In this document: positions 34,260-46,000 of the stretch, piece after piece | Layout: the number at the start of each line of letters is the position of its first letter | How positions within the stretch are numbered: position 1 is the stretch's first letter | Assembly (NCBI GenBank): GCA_019022495.1 | Contig: JAFEKR010000002.1 | Location: 4,402,001-4,466,000, forward strand | Source: Epichloe hybrida | Lineage: Eukaryota; Ascomycota; Sordariomycetes; Hypocreales; Clavicipitaceae | Reading direction: 5' to 3' | DNA: 64,000 nt | Translations under genes and position numbers: made by a program | The notes under the pieces: generated by a model | Database searches by the model: none | Seen by the model: the letters and a program-made list of their open reading frames with translations, nothing else | Told to the model about the DNA's origin: nothing

Positions 34260-35200
34260 GTTTTTCATGGAGAATCAGAGCCCAAGATGCTTGGAGCATC
34301 TCTTGGCATTCAACTTTTGACCATAGTTCTCTCCTGAGCATATCAAACCATGCGTATTCATTTGGATACTCTGCAAGAATACGGCCAACGTATTCATGCC
34401 AGTCATCTTGCCAAGCACCGCAGGCAAACATTGCCAGCGCATACTCCCAATAATCTGGATACCAACCCGCTGCCTCCCAGTTAATCACAACTGCTGTTCC
34501 ATCTTCTTTTAGGATTATATTCTTTCTTTGTAAGTCGCCGTGAGTAAATACGGCCTTGTGATTATGGAGGACGAGGGGGAGCACACGGCGATAATACGCG
34601 GCTTTGTGGTCCAGTCCACTATTGTAGAGGTATTTCTGGACCAATGCGTCGATCAGCTTGGACTCGGAATCAAAGGGGCCGCTGATTATTCCATCCTCCA
34701 CGTCATCGTCTGGGGCGGTCCAGAACATGGATTCTTCAAAGGGCTTCCTCCCCAATGCATCCGAAGTATCCGGGTGCAGGAACGCTCCGCAAAATGTCGA
34801 GATGAGTGCGCAATTGATTGGATATCTTAACTTTGTCTGATGAATCCAATTGCGTCCATACGGTATCAAGTGGACGGCCAGAAATATTCTCCATAATGAT
34901 GTAGTTGACCTGTCAGCCTGTTTCGTTGGTGGAATACAAGGCGAAGATCTCTGGAACGGGGACTGACTGTGTTTCGCGGACGAAAAGCATGTTTTGGCCC
35001 TCAGTGAGACTCAAATTTAAGCCGTACTTTATAACATAGCAGTCGCTGAAGCGAATGACGCGTCGACCACTTTGTTCTTGAATAATCTCCCCCGAGCCCT
35101 CGATGACCTCCGGAGGTGGGAGGGGAGCTGGTAGTCGAGATTTCGAAGCGAAAAAGGGCAACTCATACATCTTGTCTATATCTCCTTCATGGTAAGCTCG
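34260..35200 (-). pseudogene. Broken aminoglycoside-phosphotransferase-like kinase (APH family)
   Basis: Three stretches of a fungal APH/choline-kinase-like protein lie in order on the minus strand, but the reading frame is interrupted. The N-lobe part (MYELPFFASKSRL ... CYVIKYGLNLSLTEGQNMLFV ... VPEIFALYSTNETG) runs into an in-frame TGA at about 34913. The same frame continues with VNYIIMENISGRPLDTVW to GYFG. A one-base frame change then occurs in a G run (C run on the plus strand, 34750-34753). The next frame carries KPFEESMFW and the catalytic HGDLQRKN. The metal-binding Asp expected in the following V-I-D-W-E motif is Asn (VINWEAAGW). No clear stop ends the C-terminal part, which reads on antisense into the thiolase gene. 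Two lesions plus a lost catalytic residue make a pseudogene likely. A sequencing error could explain only the G-run shift. Confidence 0.8.
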
Positions 35201-36728
35201 TAATTCAATGACGTGTAGATTCCCAGAGTTGGCGAGCTGTATTGAGCTGATGTTGTTTTCGTTGCAGATGGGCGAAAGTGTCCCTGCTTTGAAGGAAGGC
35301 CCTTTGAAGGCACTGGGTGCAGTTTGGACTGCTGCTGATCCAGGACGAACAGTCCCGGCGAGCAAACGGAGGCGGCATCGTGAGTACTTATTACTTGTAC
35401 TAGGAGATAGATGATGAACTTGTTCAGCTCGGCTGGCGACTCAATCCAAGTGCGCCTCCAGCACTGCCCAACAGATGAACATGAACATGCATCTGCTTGT
35501 AGTGCACGACTTACCCTGATGGAAAAAGTATCTCAGCGGCATCGATTCACAAGAGGGGCATTTCGCATAACATGTTGTTTTATTCACGAGCCACGCGTTG
35601 TCTCTGACGTGGCTGCAAAGCAGCGTCGTCCGTCGTCCGTGGGTGTCGGATCCCTGTTTCGTCGACAAGTCACCTGACTCACCTCAGTGTGACACCTCGC
35701 CGACTCGGTGTGACATTTGTTGAGACCCAAGATCCAAAAAGGCTGATACGTCGGCAAATTGTCGTCGCCGAGTAAAGCCATGACGTCAGACGTATGTGTC
35801 TTGTCCGCATGTGGGAAATTGGAAGGAGCTGCTCTCCTCTCCCCACCTCGGTGAGAGATCCCCATCTGTGCCCCCGCGAATTGTCCCCTGTGGGCCCGTG
35901 GCCCGTTGGCGTAGTTTTAGTGCAGCTGCTGCATGCACGCCGGCAACAAGACAGAGGGTTTGATTGCTTGTTGGCTGCTGCGTGCTTTCAAGTTCTCAGG
36001 TCGAAATCAATCAGAGGGAAGAAAGAGCCCTGCAAGGTTGAGCTGACCATGACGAGGCCTCACGCATTTGGGGGGAGGGCTCGGACTCTCCGGTGGCTCC
36101 GATGAGTCCTGCGAAAATGCGTCTGCGCCTCGGCTGCGAAAAGTGGTGAGATGCATCACCAGCTGCCTGCCAGCAAACAACCCAATTCCACCCCCTGTCG
36201 TCGTGTCGTGTTGCCCCTCGTTTCTACGGGAGTACGGGAGTATGTACGGAGTACACGTACAACATTAGCTCTGCCACCCCCCCTGTCGGCCGGATTGGCC
36301 AATCAGAGGTGACGCTCGACGAAGCGCCCTTGCCAATCTGAGGCCGGATCATGACAGATGGAAATGCGTCATGGCATTTATTTTGCCTTTTATCGCACCA
36401 CCGCTGCCCGTCCATGTAATAAAATCGTCTAAAAAGTGGTCCATTTCCCTCTTCTCCTCACTGGCTATTCGTCTGGCTCCAGCTTATAAAGTTGCCGTCT
36501 CCCTCCGAAGCCCCGACACGATTTTGAGGAAAGAGCCCAGCTCCCTCCTTTCCCCTTCTCACACATTGACAACATTGAGATACCACAGCTTCTCTACATC
36601 AACAAGTCTGCCGCTCCAAACAACTGTCACACATCATCGTCCATTCGAACTCACCCTTCTTGCCATCGAACAGCCCCCATACCAACTCGCAAATCACCAA
36701 CCCAAAAAAAAAAAAAAAAACTTTAACC
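35201..36728. other. Intergenic, promoter of the Cys-rich microprotein at its right end
   Basis: No frame with a domain is seen. A TACGGAGTACACGTAC motif lies at 36245-36260. TATAAAG at 36485-36491 and a CT/CA-rich stretch followed by an 18-base A run (36703-36720) look like the promoter and leader of the gene at 36729. Confidence 0.5.
36485..36491 (+). promoter_or_regulatory. TATA box of the Cys-rich microprotein gene
   Basis: TATAAAG lies about 240 bp before the start codon and is followed by a long CT/CA-rich stretch typical of strongly transcribed fungal leaders. Confidence 0.4.
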
Positions 36729-36833
36729 ATGCCCGCCTACGAGTACTGCTGCAACTGCGGTGGCATGATCGTCATCAGCACCACCTGCACCTCCTGCGGC
36801 CACAAGCAATGCACCAAATGCCCTGCTTCGTAA
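36729..36833 (+). CDS. Cys-rich microprotein with zinc-ribbon-like Cys pairs (34 aa)
   Basis: A 34-residue frame starts at ATG in good context (TTTAACCATGCC) and ends TAA. It has seven Cys: C7, C8 and C10, then C20-x2-C23 and C28-x2-C31, with His25 between the last pairs (CTSCGHKQCTKC). The spacing is that of a small zinc ribbon or knuckle. There is no signal peptide, so it is probably intracellular rather than a secreted effector. The codons strongly prefer C at the third position (TAC, TGC, AAC, ATC, AAG), as in highly expressed fungal genes. Together with the upstream TATA box and pyrimidine-rich leader this argues for a real, well-expressed gene. I recall similar tiny Cys-rich proteins in Hypocreales but know of no function. 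Confidence 0.7.
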   Translation: MPAYEYCCNCGGMIVISTTCTSCGHKQCTKCPAS

Positions 36834-38486
36834 AAGGGGAAAACTTGAGCCCGTCGAGCCTACCTGCACCAGTAGACTCGTCGTAGGCCCGGACCGTAAC
36901 CCGTGTCTATTCTCATCTCTTTGCACGACATATAATTCCCGCAGTACGGTTTCCATGATTTCGCCACACGTCTTGAGGAACCTCCGCCTCGCTACTTTCT
37001 CGTTTCCTACCAAAGCCGAAGACATCATGATCCCCCCCCCCTCCCCCCCTGGTTGTGTTTTGGATCGCAACGAAGCGCACGCGGCTACTTTTTTTTTTTT
37101 TTTTTTTTCCTTGATTCGTGTCAATAAGGAAGCTGCTCATCTCACTTGGCGCATTGACTGACGACGAAAATCGGAACACGGCGGGAGTTGACGGAGAACT
37201 GGTGGCGCTCGGACATGGCGAATCGCTGTATGACTGTTGCTGGCTGGCTGGCGTCCACACCGACGGACTTGGTTGCCACTTTTTTCGGAAGGGAAAATGG
37301 CATTTTCTGTGGAATATCTGGAATACAGCGTATCGGGAAGTGCGTGTTAGTATTTGTATGAGGGACTCTGTGCCTTTGATGACGCATTCAAAATGCATTG
37401 GGATTGTTCTCGCCTTGGACTGCGAGCAGTCTGAAAAAAAAAAAAAAGGGACCTGGTTCCGTCCTTTGTTAGGGTTGTCGTCGACGCACTTTGCATGTCT
37501 GAAATACATCCAAACTCACCTCTGCTTCAGTACTCGTCTCTCTCGTGGTGCATGTTTTGCTCGTCTTCTCTCTGATTTGTGGCCTCGTAGTATTACGAAA
37601 TAGCCAAACAGGTCAAAAACAGGATGCGCGCCCATCAGAGCGTGACTGCAGCCAATCTCGACTACATCAAGTCCTATTACTGGTCACTTGGAACCTCCGG
37701 TAGAGAGAAAAGGGAGGCAGAGTCGTTCGCTCCCACGGCACTTTGTTTGCCATTCACAATCAGACGCAGAACAGACATAGACATGGAACCATTTGGCAAT
37801 TGTTTGTTTGTCTGTTTCCTTTGCTCAATACACCACCTGTTTCTTCATCTTTGTTTCTTCTTCCTGATAAATCCCGTAAAGCCCTTGTATGCGACTTGCC
37901 AATATCCTCGAATTAAACATTGTGCCTCGTCCATTCTTCGACGACCCTTCCTTGCTTTCATCTTGGATTCGCTCGCGCGCAAGGTTGGACGCCAAGAAGC
38001 CGCAAGACCAAAGTCCAGCTTGATCTTTGGTTCCGGGAGGCGCGTGACCGACCACTCGGGATCGGCGTGTTGATCAAATGTCTTTGGGGAGTAGCAAAAA
38101 CACACCTAAATCAAAATACGTACACTTGCAATAAAAAAAAAGAGCAACGAAAAGCCACATGACATGTCGGAATTGTAAATGTTTCCACATGAATGGCAAC
38201 CAAAGTTCAAAAGAAAAAAGGTCGGAGAGTCGCAAAAAGGCCGTACGCAAGGCGCTCGGCCGCCGACTCGAATCATCGCTTAATGAGTTTAACTGACTTG
38301 GAGGGCCGTCATTCGTAGTACAATTTTGTCGTGTTTCTTTTTTTCTTTTTTTTCCGGATTGGCTTGAAGGTAGGCTCAGAGGTAGTGGAAAACGTAACAC
38401 CGGGAGTCCCCAATGTGAGAGTGTTTCGTCGTTCCGGCCACAGCTGGCCATTTTGTTGCAACAAGATCTCGAAAGGGCTCTTGAAC
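36834..38486. other. Intergenic, homopolymer-rich
   Basis: Contains a C run near 37029-37048, a T run at 37090-37108 and an A run at 37435-37447. These are 3' flank of the microprotein gene and of the large minus-strand gene ending at 38487. No gene supported. Confidence 0.45.
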
Positions 38487-41400
38487 CTAAATCATACCGC
38501 CTGGCAGACTGGCGCTGGATATGTTGGAATGTGGTACGGGCGGCCGCACAACCCTGGGTGGACTGTGTCGTAGCGTACCATTGGCATGCTGGCGGCTTCG
38601 GAAATGATCGCCAGCAGTGTCGTCGTCTCCCACATATCCATCTGTCATGCCAAAGGGACTGTTGGGAGACGTGCCTCCCGAGCCTTCATCGCTGGATCTT
38701 GCAAACCCATTCTTCCGACGAGGGTTGATGGGCGGCAGAGGGGGCGCTGGGGCACTGCCATGCAAGTTGGGAGTTGACGCAGCTGCCCCAAGCAGACTGC
38801 CATTACGACTTCGGCCATGTTGATGATTGTCTTGAAGCGTAGGACTCATCATGCCAGGCGCGTGGTATCGGCCACTTGATTCGAAAGTGCCGATACTGTG
38901 ACTTGGGCTCATTCCTGCTTGAGGAGGTCCGTTGGCCACGCAAGGTGACCTAGTGGGAGACTCGGGCACTGCACGTCTGGCGTCTGAACTGGCCATGCCG
39001 CTGACACCCGTTTTACCAAAGTGTTCTTCATAGGTTGCCGAGCCATTGCGGAGTCTAGGACCTCGACTGTAGTTGCGTCCGCCGTTGCTGGTCTCGGAAC
39101 CACTTCGGTCTCGTTCCGATGTGGCTCGTGAGCCAGCTCGAGAACGGCTGCCGTAGTTCGGATCATCCCCGCGTTGCATGCGGTTGAATAAGGCTGGTGG
39201 AGGTCCATTCTCATAAGTCGTGACACGATTGTTGGACGAATGTTCCTGGGGGGGACTCGACTTCTTCCCATGGCGCTGCTGCATTTCCAGCTCCTTCATC
39301 TTCTGCAGGTCTCGACGCGCTTGGCGGAACGCTCTCAGTCCGGCATGCATATTATCCCCTGGTTGTGCCGCAGTAGTGGCACCTTGGTCGGTAGTTTCTG
39401 CACGATTCCGCGGTCCACTGAGACTGCTAGATGCCTTGCCGTGGGATGGGGAAGTACCTGGCATCCTCGGCTGGCTGCCGGGTGTCTTCAAGCCTTTTGC
39501 ACGGCCTCGCTCTTTTTCGCCCTTGTCGACCATGGAGCCACGACTGGATTTCGACCTCAAAATTCCAAGACCCCCGGATTTGGACGAGCTGAGATCCCTG
39601 TTGTGTTCCGACTGGGGAGGTGTCGGTGGAGAGGGACGATCATTGTCTGATTCAGCAAAGGTGGTGAGCCTCTCACGCACACGCCGGGCACCGTCCGCCA
39701 GGTGCTGAGCAAAGTCATCTCGGTTACCGGATCCTGCCTCGTCAGTGTTCATGTCCCCATCTCTCCTGGGAGAGATGTTGCCGTTCGACTCTGTCTCGTG
39801 GTGTGCAGCGCCATACATCGACGAAGCTGTACTATCATTTCGTAGGTGGTGCCGGACCATACCACTCAGGCCGGCGTTGGGGCCCAATGTCGGTGAGTCC
39901 TCCGGCGGCTCGAGTTGGAAAGCTGGTGAGAGGGAAGCTTGGCTATCCGTGTCTTTGGGTGAGTTGAAGGAGAGGGGAGTCGGGAGAGCTGATTTGCGAA
40001 AGGCAGGGTGGTCATGGTCGTCAGGGCGTTCGACTGTGAGTCGAGGCGCGGTAGCAGACAGCCCTGGCCGGTTATCTGCGGAATCATCGTCACTGTCATC
40101 AAAGAAGGTGCTGCTGCTATGCTCTTCACTCCGGACTGGGACTTCACGCAACGGAGCTTTCGGTCCATTCCTCTCCGCCGTCGTGGTCCTCTGTGCGGAT
40201 GATGACCTAGATCTATCCCGCACAGAGGATGTCGCTGAGCAGCCCGTAGTATTCCTCGAGGTGGGAATGTCTCGTCCCTGTTGAAGCTGGCGTTGCCTTT
40301 GGGCGTACCGAGATTCGTCATACTGCATCGCCGGTCGATTAAACACACCCATCGCCGTGGCCTTGCCGCGATCGCCCGGCTGAATAGAAAGCCCGGAATG
40401 TTCCTCCGTCTCACTAATGGGAGGGCTAAGAGGTGGGCTCGAACCGAAGTTTGGCTTCTGTTCAAGCCGCGGGAACTTGCTGGTGGTGGAATCCGCCGGG
40501 CTCATCTGAGAGGAGCCCATCGCAGAAGGGCTGAATGAACGCAAGTTGGGTGCACTTGCTTTGGAGATGATTGGGCGGCGATCCGCGGCTCGTTCACCAA
40601 AAGTACTGGCTGTCGGCGAAGGCATTGCGGAGGCTAGATCTGGCGTTCGGGAGCCAAATGGCCGCTGTTTCGACAAAGTGTCCATTCGAGACAACGCTGA
40701 TGACTGGTGGTCGTGCAAATCTTGGGTTAGTCCTTGTTCATAGAGCCGCCGTGTCCGGGTCACACTGCGCTCGAGTCCTGGCAGATGTCCGGTAGATTGT
40801 GCGTCCTTGATAGAAGACGGTTGAGAAGCAATCGACGTAGCAGCCGTGGAGTTACGGGCAGCTGAAGGCGCCGAGGATGTTGTGGAATTCGTTTCTCGTC
40901 GCCGGTTGTAATCAAAGGTGGGTTCCGCTTCCAAAGTGTCGCTGATCTGCTCATCCTCGAACGATTTTCGCTCCCTCTCTGCTTGTCTCCAGCGTTGAAA
41001 AGAGGACTGTGCCACATCATCATCGTACAACGCCCTGCCAGACATACCAGCTCTCGATCCAGCCGCCAACTTGTATATCTTCTGCCGGCCACCAAAGAGA
41101 TTGTTGCCTTCGGTTGGCTTGGCCCGGCTCATTATGCTGCCTGTCATTGATGAAGCATCGTCTGATTGATACCAGTCAAATCGCCCCGTGCTAGGAGCTC
41201 TGAGCGATTCGATTTCCGCAATATCATGCAGTCCACCCCCTAGAGCACCAAAGTCTGCCAGTCTGGACTGTCGTTTCGGATGCAGGACGCTGTCGTCACT
41301 GGCTTTTCCGAGCTTGCTGTTGGGATCGTCTTGTTCTCGAAGCATTGAAAAGCGGGCCGATAGACCTGTCATGAGCAGACTGGTGCGGAAGTCATCACTA

Positions 41401-41564
41401 GGGGGTAGTGCCGCAGCGAGGTCGACCTCCCTCTTTGGTTCTTCATCCTGCGTCTTCTTCTTCCCAAACATCCTAAACGGACTGGAGGACTCAGCATCAA
41501 TTGACGGACGCCCGCCAAGAGAAGCGTCATCTCTACCCTTTTTTTTGGTCCGAAATACATTCAT
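38487..41564 (-). CDS. Large disordered fungal protein (1025 aa), function unknown
   Basis: One uninterrupted frame on the minus strand starting MNVFRTKKKGRDDASLGG. The N-terminal 200 residues include the more ordered, probably conserved motifs: SSPFRMFGKKK, then LLMTGLSARFSMLREQDDPNSKLGKASDDSVL, RFDWYQSDDASSM and NLFGGRQKIYKL. The remainder is dominated by Ser, Pro, Arg, Asn and Gly with many SP/TP and RxxS motifs. Short helices interrupt it, e.g. FAQHLADGARRVRERLTTFAES and MHAGLRAFRQARRDLQKMKELEMQQRHGKK. No enzyme domain, signal peptide or membrane span is visible. The composition suggests a phosphoregulated scaffold or cell-polarity/septation type of protein. Related large disordered proteins are widespread and uncharacterised in Pezizomycotina. 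Confidence 0.85.
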   Translation of the reverse strand: MNVFRTKKKGRDDASLGGRPSIDAESSSPFRMFGKKKTQDEEPKREVDLAAALPPSDDFRTSLLMTGLSARFSMLREQDDPNSKLGKASDDSVLHPKRQSRLADFGALGGGLHDIAEIESLRAPSTGRFDWYQSDDASSMTGSIMSRAKPTEGNNLFGGRQKIYKLAAGSRAGMSGRALYDDDVAQSSFQRWRQAERERKSFEDEQISDTLEAEPTFDYNRRRETNSTTSSAPSAARNSTAATSIASQPSSIKDAQSTGHLPGLERSVTRTRRLYEQGLTQDLHDHQSSALSRMDTLSKQRPFGSRTPDLASAMPSPTASTFGERAADRRPIISKASAPNLRSFSPSAMGSSQMSPADSTTSKFPRLEQKPNFGSSPPLSPPISETEEHSGLSIQPGDRGKATAMGVFNRPAMQYDESRYAQRQRQLQQGRDIPTSRNTTGCSATSSVRDRSRSSSAQRTTTAERNGPKAPLREVPVRSEEHSSSTFFDDSDDDSADNRPGLSATAPRLTVERPDDHDHPAFRKSALPTPLSFNSPKDTDSQASLSPAFQLEPPEDSPTLGPNAGLSGMVRHHLRNDSTASSMYGAAHHETESNGNISPRRDGDMNTDEAGSGNRDDFAQHLADGARRVRERLTTFAESDNDRPSPPTPPQSEHNRDLSSSKSGGLGILRSKSSRGSMVDKGEKERGRAKGLKTPGSQPRMPGTSPSHGKASSSLSGPRNRAETTDQGATTAAQPGDNMHAGLRAFRQARRDLQKMKELEMQQRHGKKSSPPQEHSSNNRVTTYENGPPPALFNRMQRGDDPNYGSRSRAGSRATSERDRSGSETSNGGRNYSRGPRLRNGSATYEEHFGKTGVSGMASSDARRAVPESPTRSPCVANGPPQAGMSPSHSIGTFESSGRYHAPGMMSPTLQDNHQHGRSRNGSLLGAAASTPNLHGSAPAPPLPPINPRRKNGFARSSDEGSGGTSPNSPFGMTDGYVGDDDTAGDHFRSRQHANGTLRHSPPRVVRPPVPHSNISSASLPGGMI

Positions 41565-42717
41565 CTTGATCGGCTGTCAATAGAGTACGTTATACAAAGG
41601 TGGAGTCTAAAGCTGTCGCGGAGAGCTATTGCTTAGATTTGAAGCTGACGGAATTTTGATTGATCTTGGTTCCTCGGTTGATTTATTTTTCCTCCGTCTT
41701 CAACTAGAAACGCTCAGAATCATTGGATTGCTACAGAAGATGGTCTTTGAGCGTTCTCAGCTTGAGAAATGGTGCAACGACGGTGTACTATTAGCTATGA
41801 GCTGGCGTTAGCGTTCGGTCACGATACAAACAACGATGTTTCGTGAGTGGACTTGCACAATGCAAAGTCCGAATGCCAAGGAGCGTAATGGTGAAAGAGT
41901 TGGCAAAGTCTTTTTTTTTCCTTCGCTTTTCGAGGCCAAGGTCATCAACACACGGTAGGCAGTAATATGATTGGACGTACCTGACGGGTTGTATGAAAGC
42001 CTCTCTTTGCAGGCAACGTTCACGACTGACAGAAGGTGCTGATGTTGCTGAGAACTTCTGGAGCATCCAGACGTTCTATAGCGATTCGACGATTGACAGC
42101 ACGACGGTTCGAGGCGTCATAGGCAAGGTGTATCGACGGCGGCAGCGAATATAGAATTGGAATCTCCTGTTCGAGTATTCGTCAATGCCCGAGGTGAAGA
42201 CCAGGGCACCAAGAGCCCCTGTTCTGATAAATGGACCGCCTTGTGGAGGTGATTCGCTTCTTCGTGCGTCAAGCAAATGGAGAAGCAGACAATGAGTCGA
42301 GCAGCGTGGGACAAGATCACAACAGGAGGATCAAGAATCAGGACAAGACTGTGCGTGGTGCGTGGTGCGTGGTGCGTGCGTGGTGCGACGGGCGTCACCG
42401 GCGTGTGGAGGTTGTTCGGATGGTAAATGATGGACCAGGAGAGTGTCTCAGCTGTCGACGCAACTGGTCATGCTCGGCGAAACGAGCTGTGGTGGTCAAA
42501 TGCCAAAGAGGCAGACAGTCATAGAACGAATGTCGCACAAGTCAAGTCGTGAGCCCTTGGGAAGTGAAGGAGGAAAAAAGAGCACGGGCAATGAAAATCG
42601 AACCGTGACAGGATTCTCGCGGGGTGCAACGAAAGACGGCCTGGGGAGAGGAGAAGGAGAGGATTGCTGGATTGCCGGGAGAGACTGGATAATTAGATGG
42701 GGAAAGCAAAAAAGCAA

Positions 42718-42775
42718 TGCAGCACAGCACAGCACAGCACAGCACAGCACAGCACACACAGCACAGCACACACAG
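42718..42775. repeat. (AGCAC)n pentanucleotide microsatellite
   Basis: About ten copies of an ACAGC/AGCAC unit with two ACACAC interruptions. Confidence 0.9.
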
Positions 42776-42997
42776 CGCAGCAGAGCACAGCAACAGGTTT
42801 TTTACCTGAATAGAACGAGTGCAGCAAATCCCCACCCCCCTGGGACGGACGGGGACCAGACGCCAGATTCGAACAGACCAGACTGGGGGATCTTGGGGAT
42901 CGGCAGGCAGACTGACCGGATTGGCTAGGTGCCTGTGAGCACCAGCCAGAACACCAGCGACCAGAAATTGGCAAGCGGAGCCAAGTTGAGGAGGAAG

Positions 42998-43043
42998 GCG
43001 TAGGGAGGCGTAGGGAGGCGTAGGGGGGAGGCGTAGGGAGGCG
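42998..43043. repeat. GGCGTAGGGA minisatellite
   Basis: About four imperfect copies of a 10-bp unit GGCGTAGGGA, one copy expanded by a G run. Confidence 0.85.
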
Positions 43044-46000
43044 TGTGCCAAGCTGTTTGGGTGTCCATGTACTAAAAGTAGGTTCGACGGGTGGCGCCCG
43101 TGCCTGCAACTTGGCAACTTGGGGGCTCTGGTCTTGTGGTTGGCACCTGCGCCCTTGTTGTTGGGAAGCGACTTACTTAGCACGCGAAACTTGAGACGAG
43201 CCGATCATCTGGCTGCTCTCACGCTTTTCCATTCTCACCCCGGAACAGGGACGAGGGGTGACGCGATAAGGAGACCGACCGTTATAATCAGATCGGACGG
43301 ATAAGCTCCCACTGCCGCCGTGCCAATTTGCCGCAAGATGCAATGTGACTCGCACCTGTTTTACTCGATGCTTCCACGTAATTATATTGCAGGGCAGGCA
43401 GGTCCTTGTGTGACTGTGATACTCCGTAATACTAAATCATCCTTCATCTTCTCATGTACCAAGGTCCCACGACGACTCGAAAAGGTGCTGCTTTGGTAGA
43501 CAGGGAGGGAGGGAGCCAGGTCCTGTTTTCCTAGGCAGCCAACATGGCGATAAATTGCCTGCCCACCTCCCCCTCCCATCAACAATCTGTTGGAGTGGAC
43601 GAAGAGGGTCTTGGCGTAAATACTGTTATGGAACGCGTACGGAGTACATTCCAACAACAACAAAACGTATTCTACGTACCTACATGCGAAATTCAGACAT
43701 TCTAAAATTGCCTCATTAGTCCTGCTTCCTAGTATCCAAACACTTCTTTTTCAATCCATATAACCATGCAATCTTATTCTTTCCTCCCTTCTGCCCCTCT
43801 TTCGAGGTTTTTTTTTTTTTAGCCCCCGCTCCCCCCCCCACAGGAGGTGGCCCCAATCAAGTGGTTCCTGTTCCTGGTTATTAATGAATGTGTCCAAGGA
43901 ATCCCCTGCAACGTCCCATGCGCCCCTATGGCTTCCTTAATTTTTAGGACTCCGCCAGCCAGTGGAGATGCATGTGTTGGCGGATCCTGTTCTAAGTGCT
44001 CCTGCGGTTCCTTACATGTACGTTCCGTGGCTGTGGTGGCGTTCAAGCATAATGGATCCTATCCGAGCACAATGTTGGGTACGGAATACGCGAAGGAGTC
44101 ATAGGGTAAGAGAGCACTGCAACTACAAGGAAAAAACAATGCGAGGAAAGGGCGAAAGAAGCAGGGCACTGGGGTCTATGGTTCTTGTACCCAAGCAGCC
44201 CGCAGCCCGCAGGCAAGGATCATGCGTCAATTGATTAGCACCAAATGCAGAAGACGGCCGTGGAGGGATAAAACGAGACTTTTCGACGGGTAATTCGGGG
44301 TCGCTTGGCCATACCTATTTGGCTTCGAGCTCGTCTATAGATGATGCAAGCCCCGCGTCATTATCAGACTTCACTCGTCCCCAAGTGTGAAGATTACAAT
44401 GTAATATGTATATATGAGCTGGTCAACCAATAGCCACTTCCATCTCTCCATCAGTCAGAGCTCCCTCGAATCGAGCTGCCACTGCTATTGCCAATGTCGC
44501 TGGCATTTCGCGTCAATCTATTTCCTTCTTGAAAGTCAACCTCCCGTAAGATGATGCACAATTCAGACCCGTCACAAGATCAGGCTGCTTTGATATCCCT
44601 CAGGCTGACCATGAGGCTGTCCAATCGGTGTACACCATGCACCTACCCACTGGACTATGGGTCCGTCTGGAAACTCCTCGCTAACTAGGGGTATTTATGG
44701 GCTAGGTATCTACACTATCAAATCATAGGCAGATATACAACTACCCACAAGTACCCAAAGTTAGGGCCTGGACCCTATTGTTCATCGATTGAATCGCCCA
44801 GGCACCGAGCGGCCCTCCCCGCGCTTGGCTTAGCCTTGCAGTCGAATGCACGGGTGCGGTTCACGAGAGGTCATAAATGAGCAAATAACATCATGCTTCT
44901 TTCTTTTTTTCCATCAACCTTTTTCCTTTTTTTTTTCCAGCTCTTCATGGTTTACGCAGCGGATGACGCTAATTGTTTGCATGAGCAGATGAACCCCTGT
45001 GTGTGGGCACCGCGGAGGACTGCCTCTGTATCTAACATTCGCTCTACGATTTAGTGGGAGCAATGTTCAGCTACCCTGTAGTGATAGATGCGTCAGGACA
45101 TTATTTGTCAATCTGCCGCTGCGTAAGCGTCTTTAAATCGCCGATGACGTACTCTGTAGACGGGCTTGTCTGCTTGTCCGCTTGTCGAGTTGTATCTTAT
45201 TATACCAAGTTGCAAGTTTGGAAGTGACGTCAGTTCCGAGGACAGGGCCAGGTTCTCCTAAACAGACAGACGAACAAACACGAAAGAACCATGTATGGAT
45301 GAAATGGATATGTTTGCAGAGTCTCGCCCAAGAAAGACAAGTCATTGCACACCCAACCGAAATCTTCACCAATCACTTCACCAAGCAAGTCATAGTACGG
45401 CGCTATAAGCCTGGACAATGGAGTTGAGTCGCAAGCTACACTCCGTTGGTCGCGCTGCTGCATACCTTACTTATTACCTACTGAGTACGACAGAGAAATG
45501 CTACTAACTCGCACCCCGCACCCCGCGTCGCGTCGTCGTGTCTTTCAGATGCGAATCGGAGCTTTACTTCCTCAAACACTTGTCTTGGGTGCTGGTGTTA
45601 AATTCGCCGTGGGAATTCTGCACTGGAATCTGTGGCACTGTGCCGTCAATTACAGGTAGAAGCAGCTTCGCGTTAGCTTTCATCCTCCAAACCTGCCAAG
45701 GTACTCGTGCGCGCGGTGACGGAGAACCGGAACGTGGCATTGTTGAATCCTGACCCGATTGCTCCTGCCTACCCAACACACACGACTGCCTTGTTGGCAT
45801 GGCTTGAACTGACTCATCAACTGCCACTGACTTGTCTGCGACTGGGCTTCGTCCCATCATGATCGCACGGGCTGGTTTTTTTCCCCTCACGCCATCCCTA
45901 TTCGCTGCGAGTAACTAAACACGCAGTAGTAACTAGGCCTAAAATGGAAGAGGTTTCCCCCATGCACATTTTGTAAGGAAGAATACATATCAAAGTTCAT

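Noticed and set aside
33003..34268. Long minus-strand frame opposite the thiolase gene
   Set aside because: It is an antisense shadow caused by very high GC3; its composition (Arg/His/Ala-rich) has no domain.
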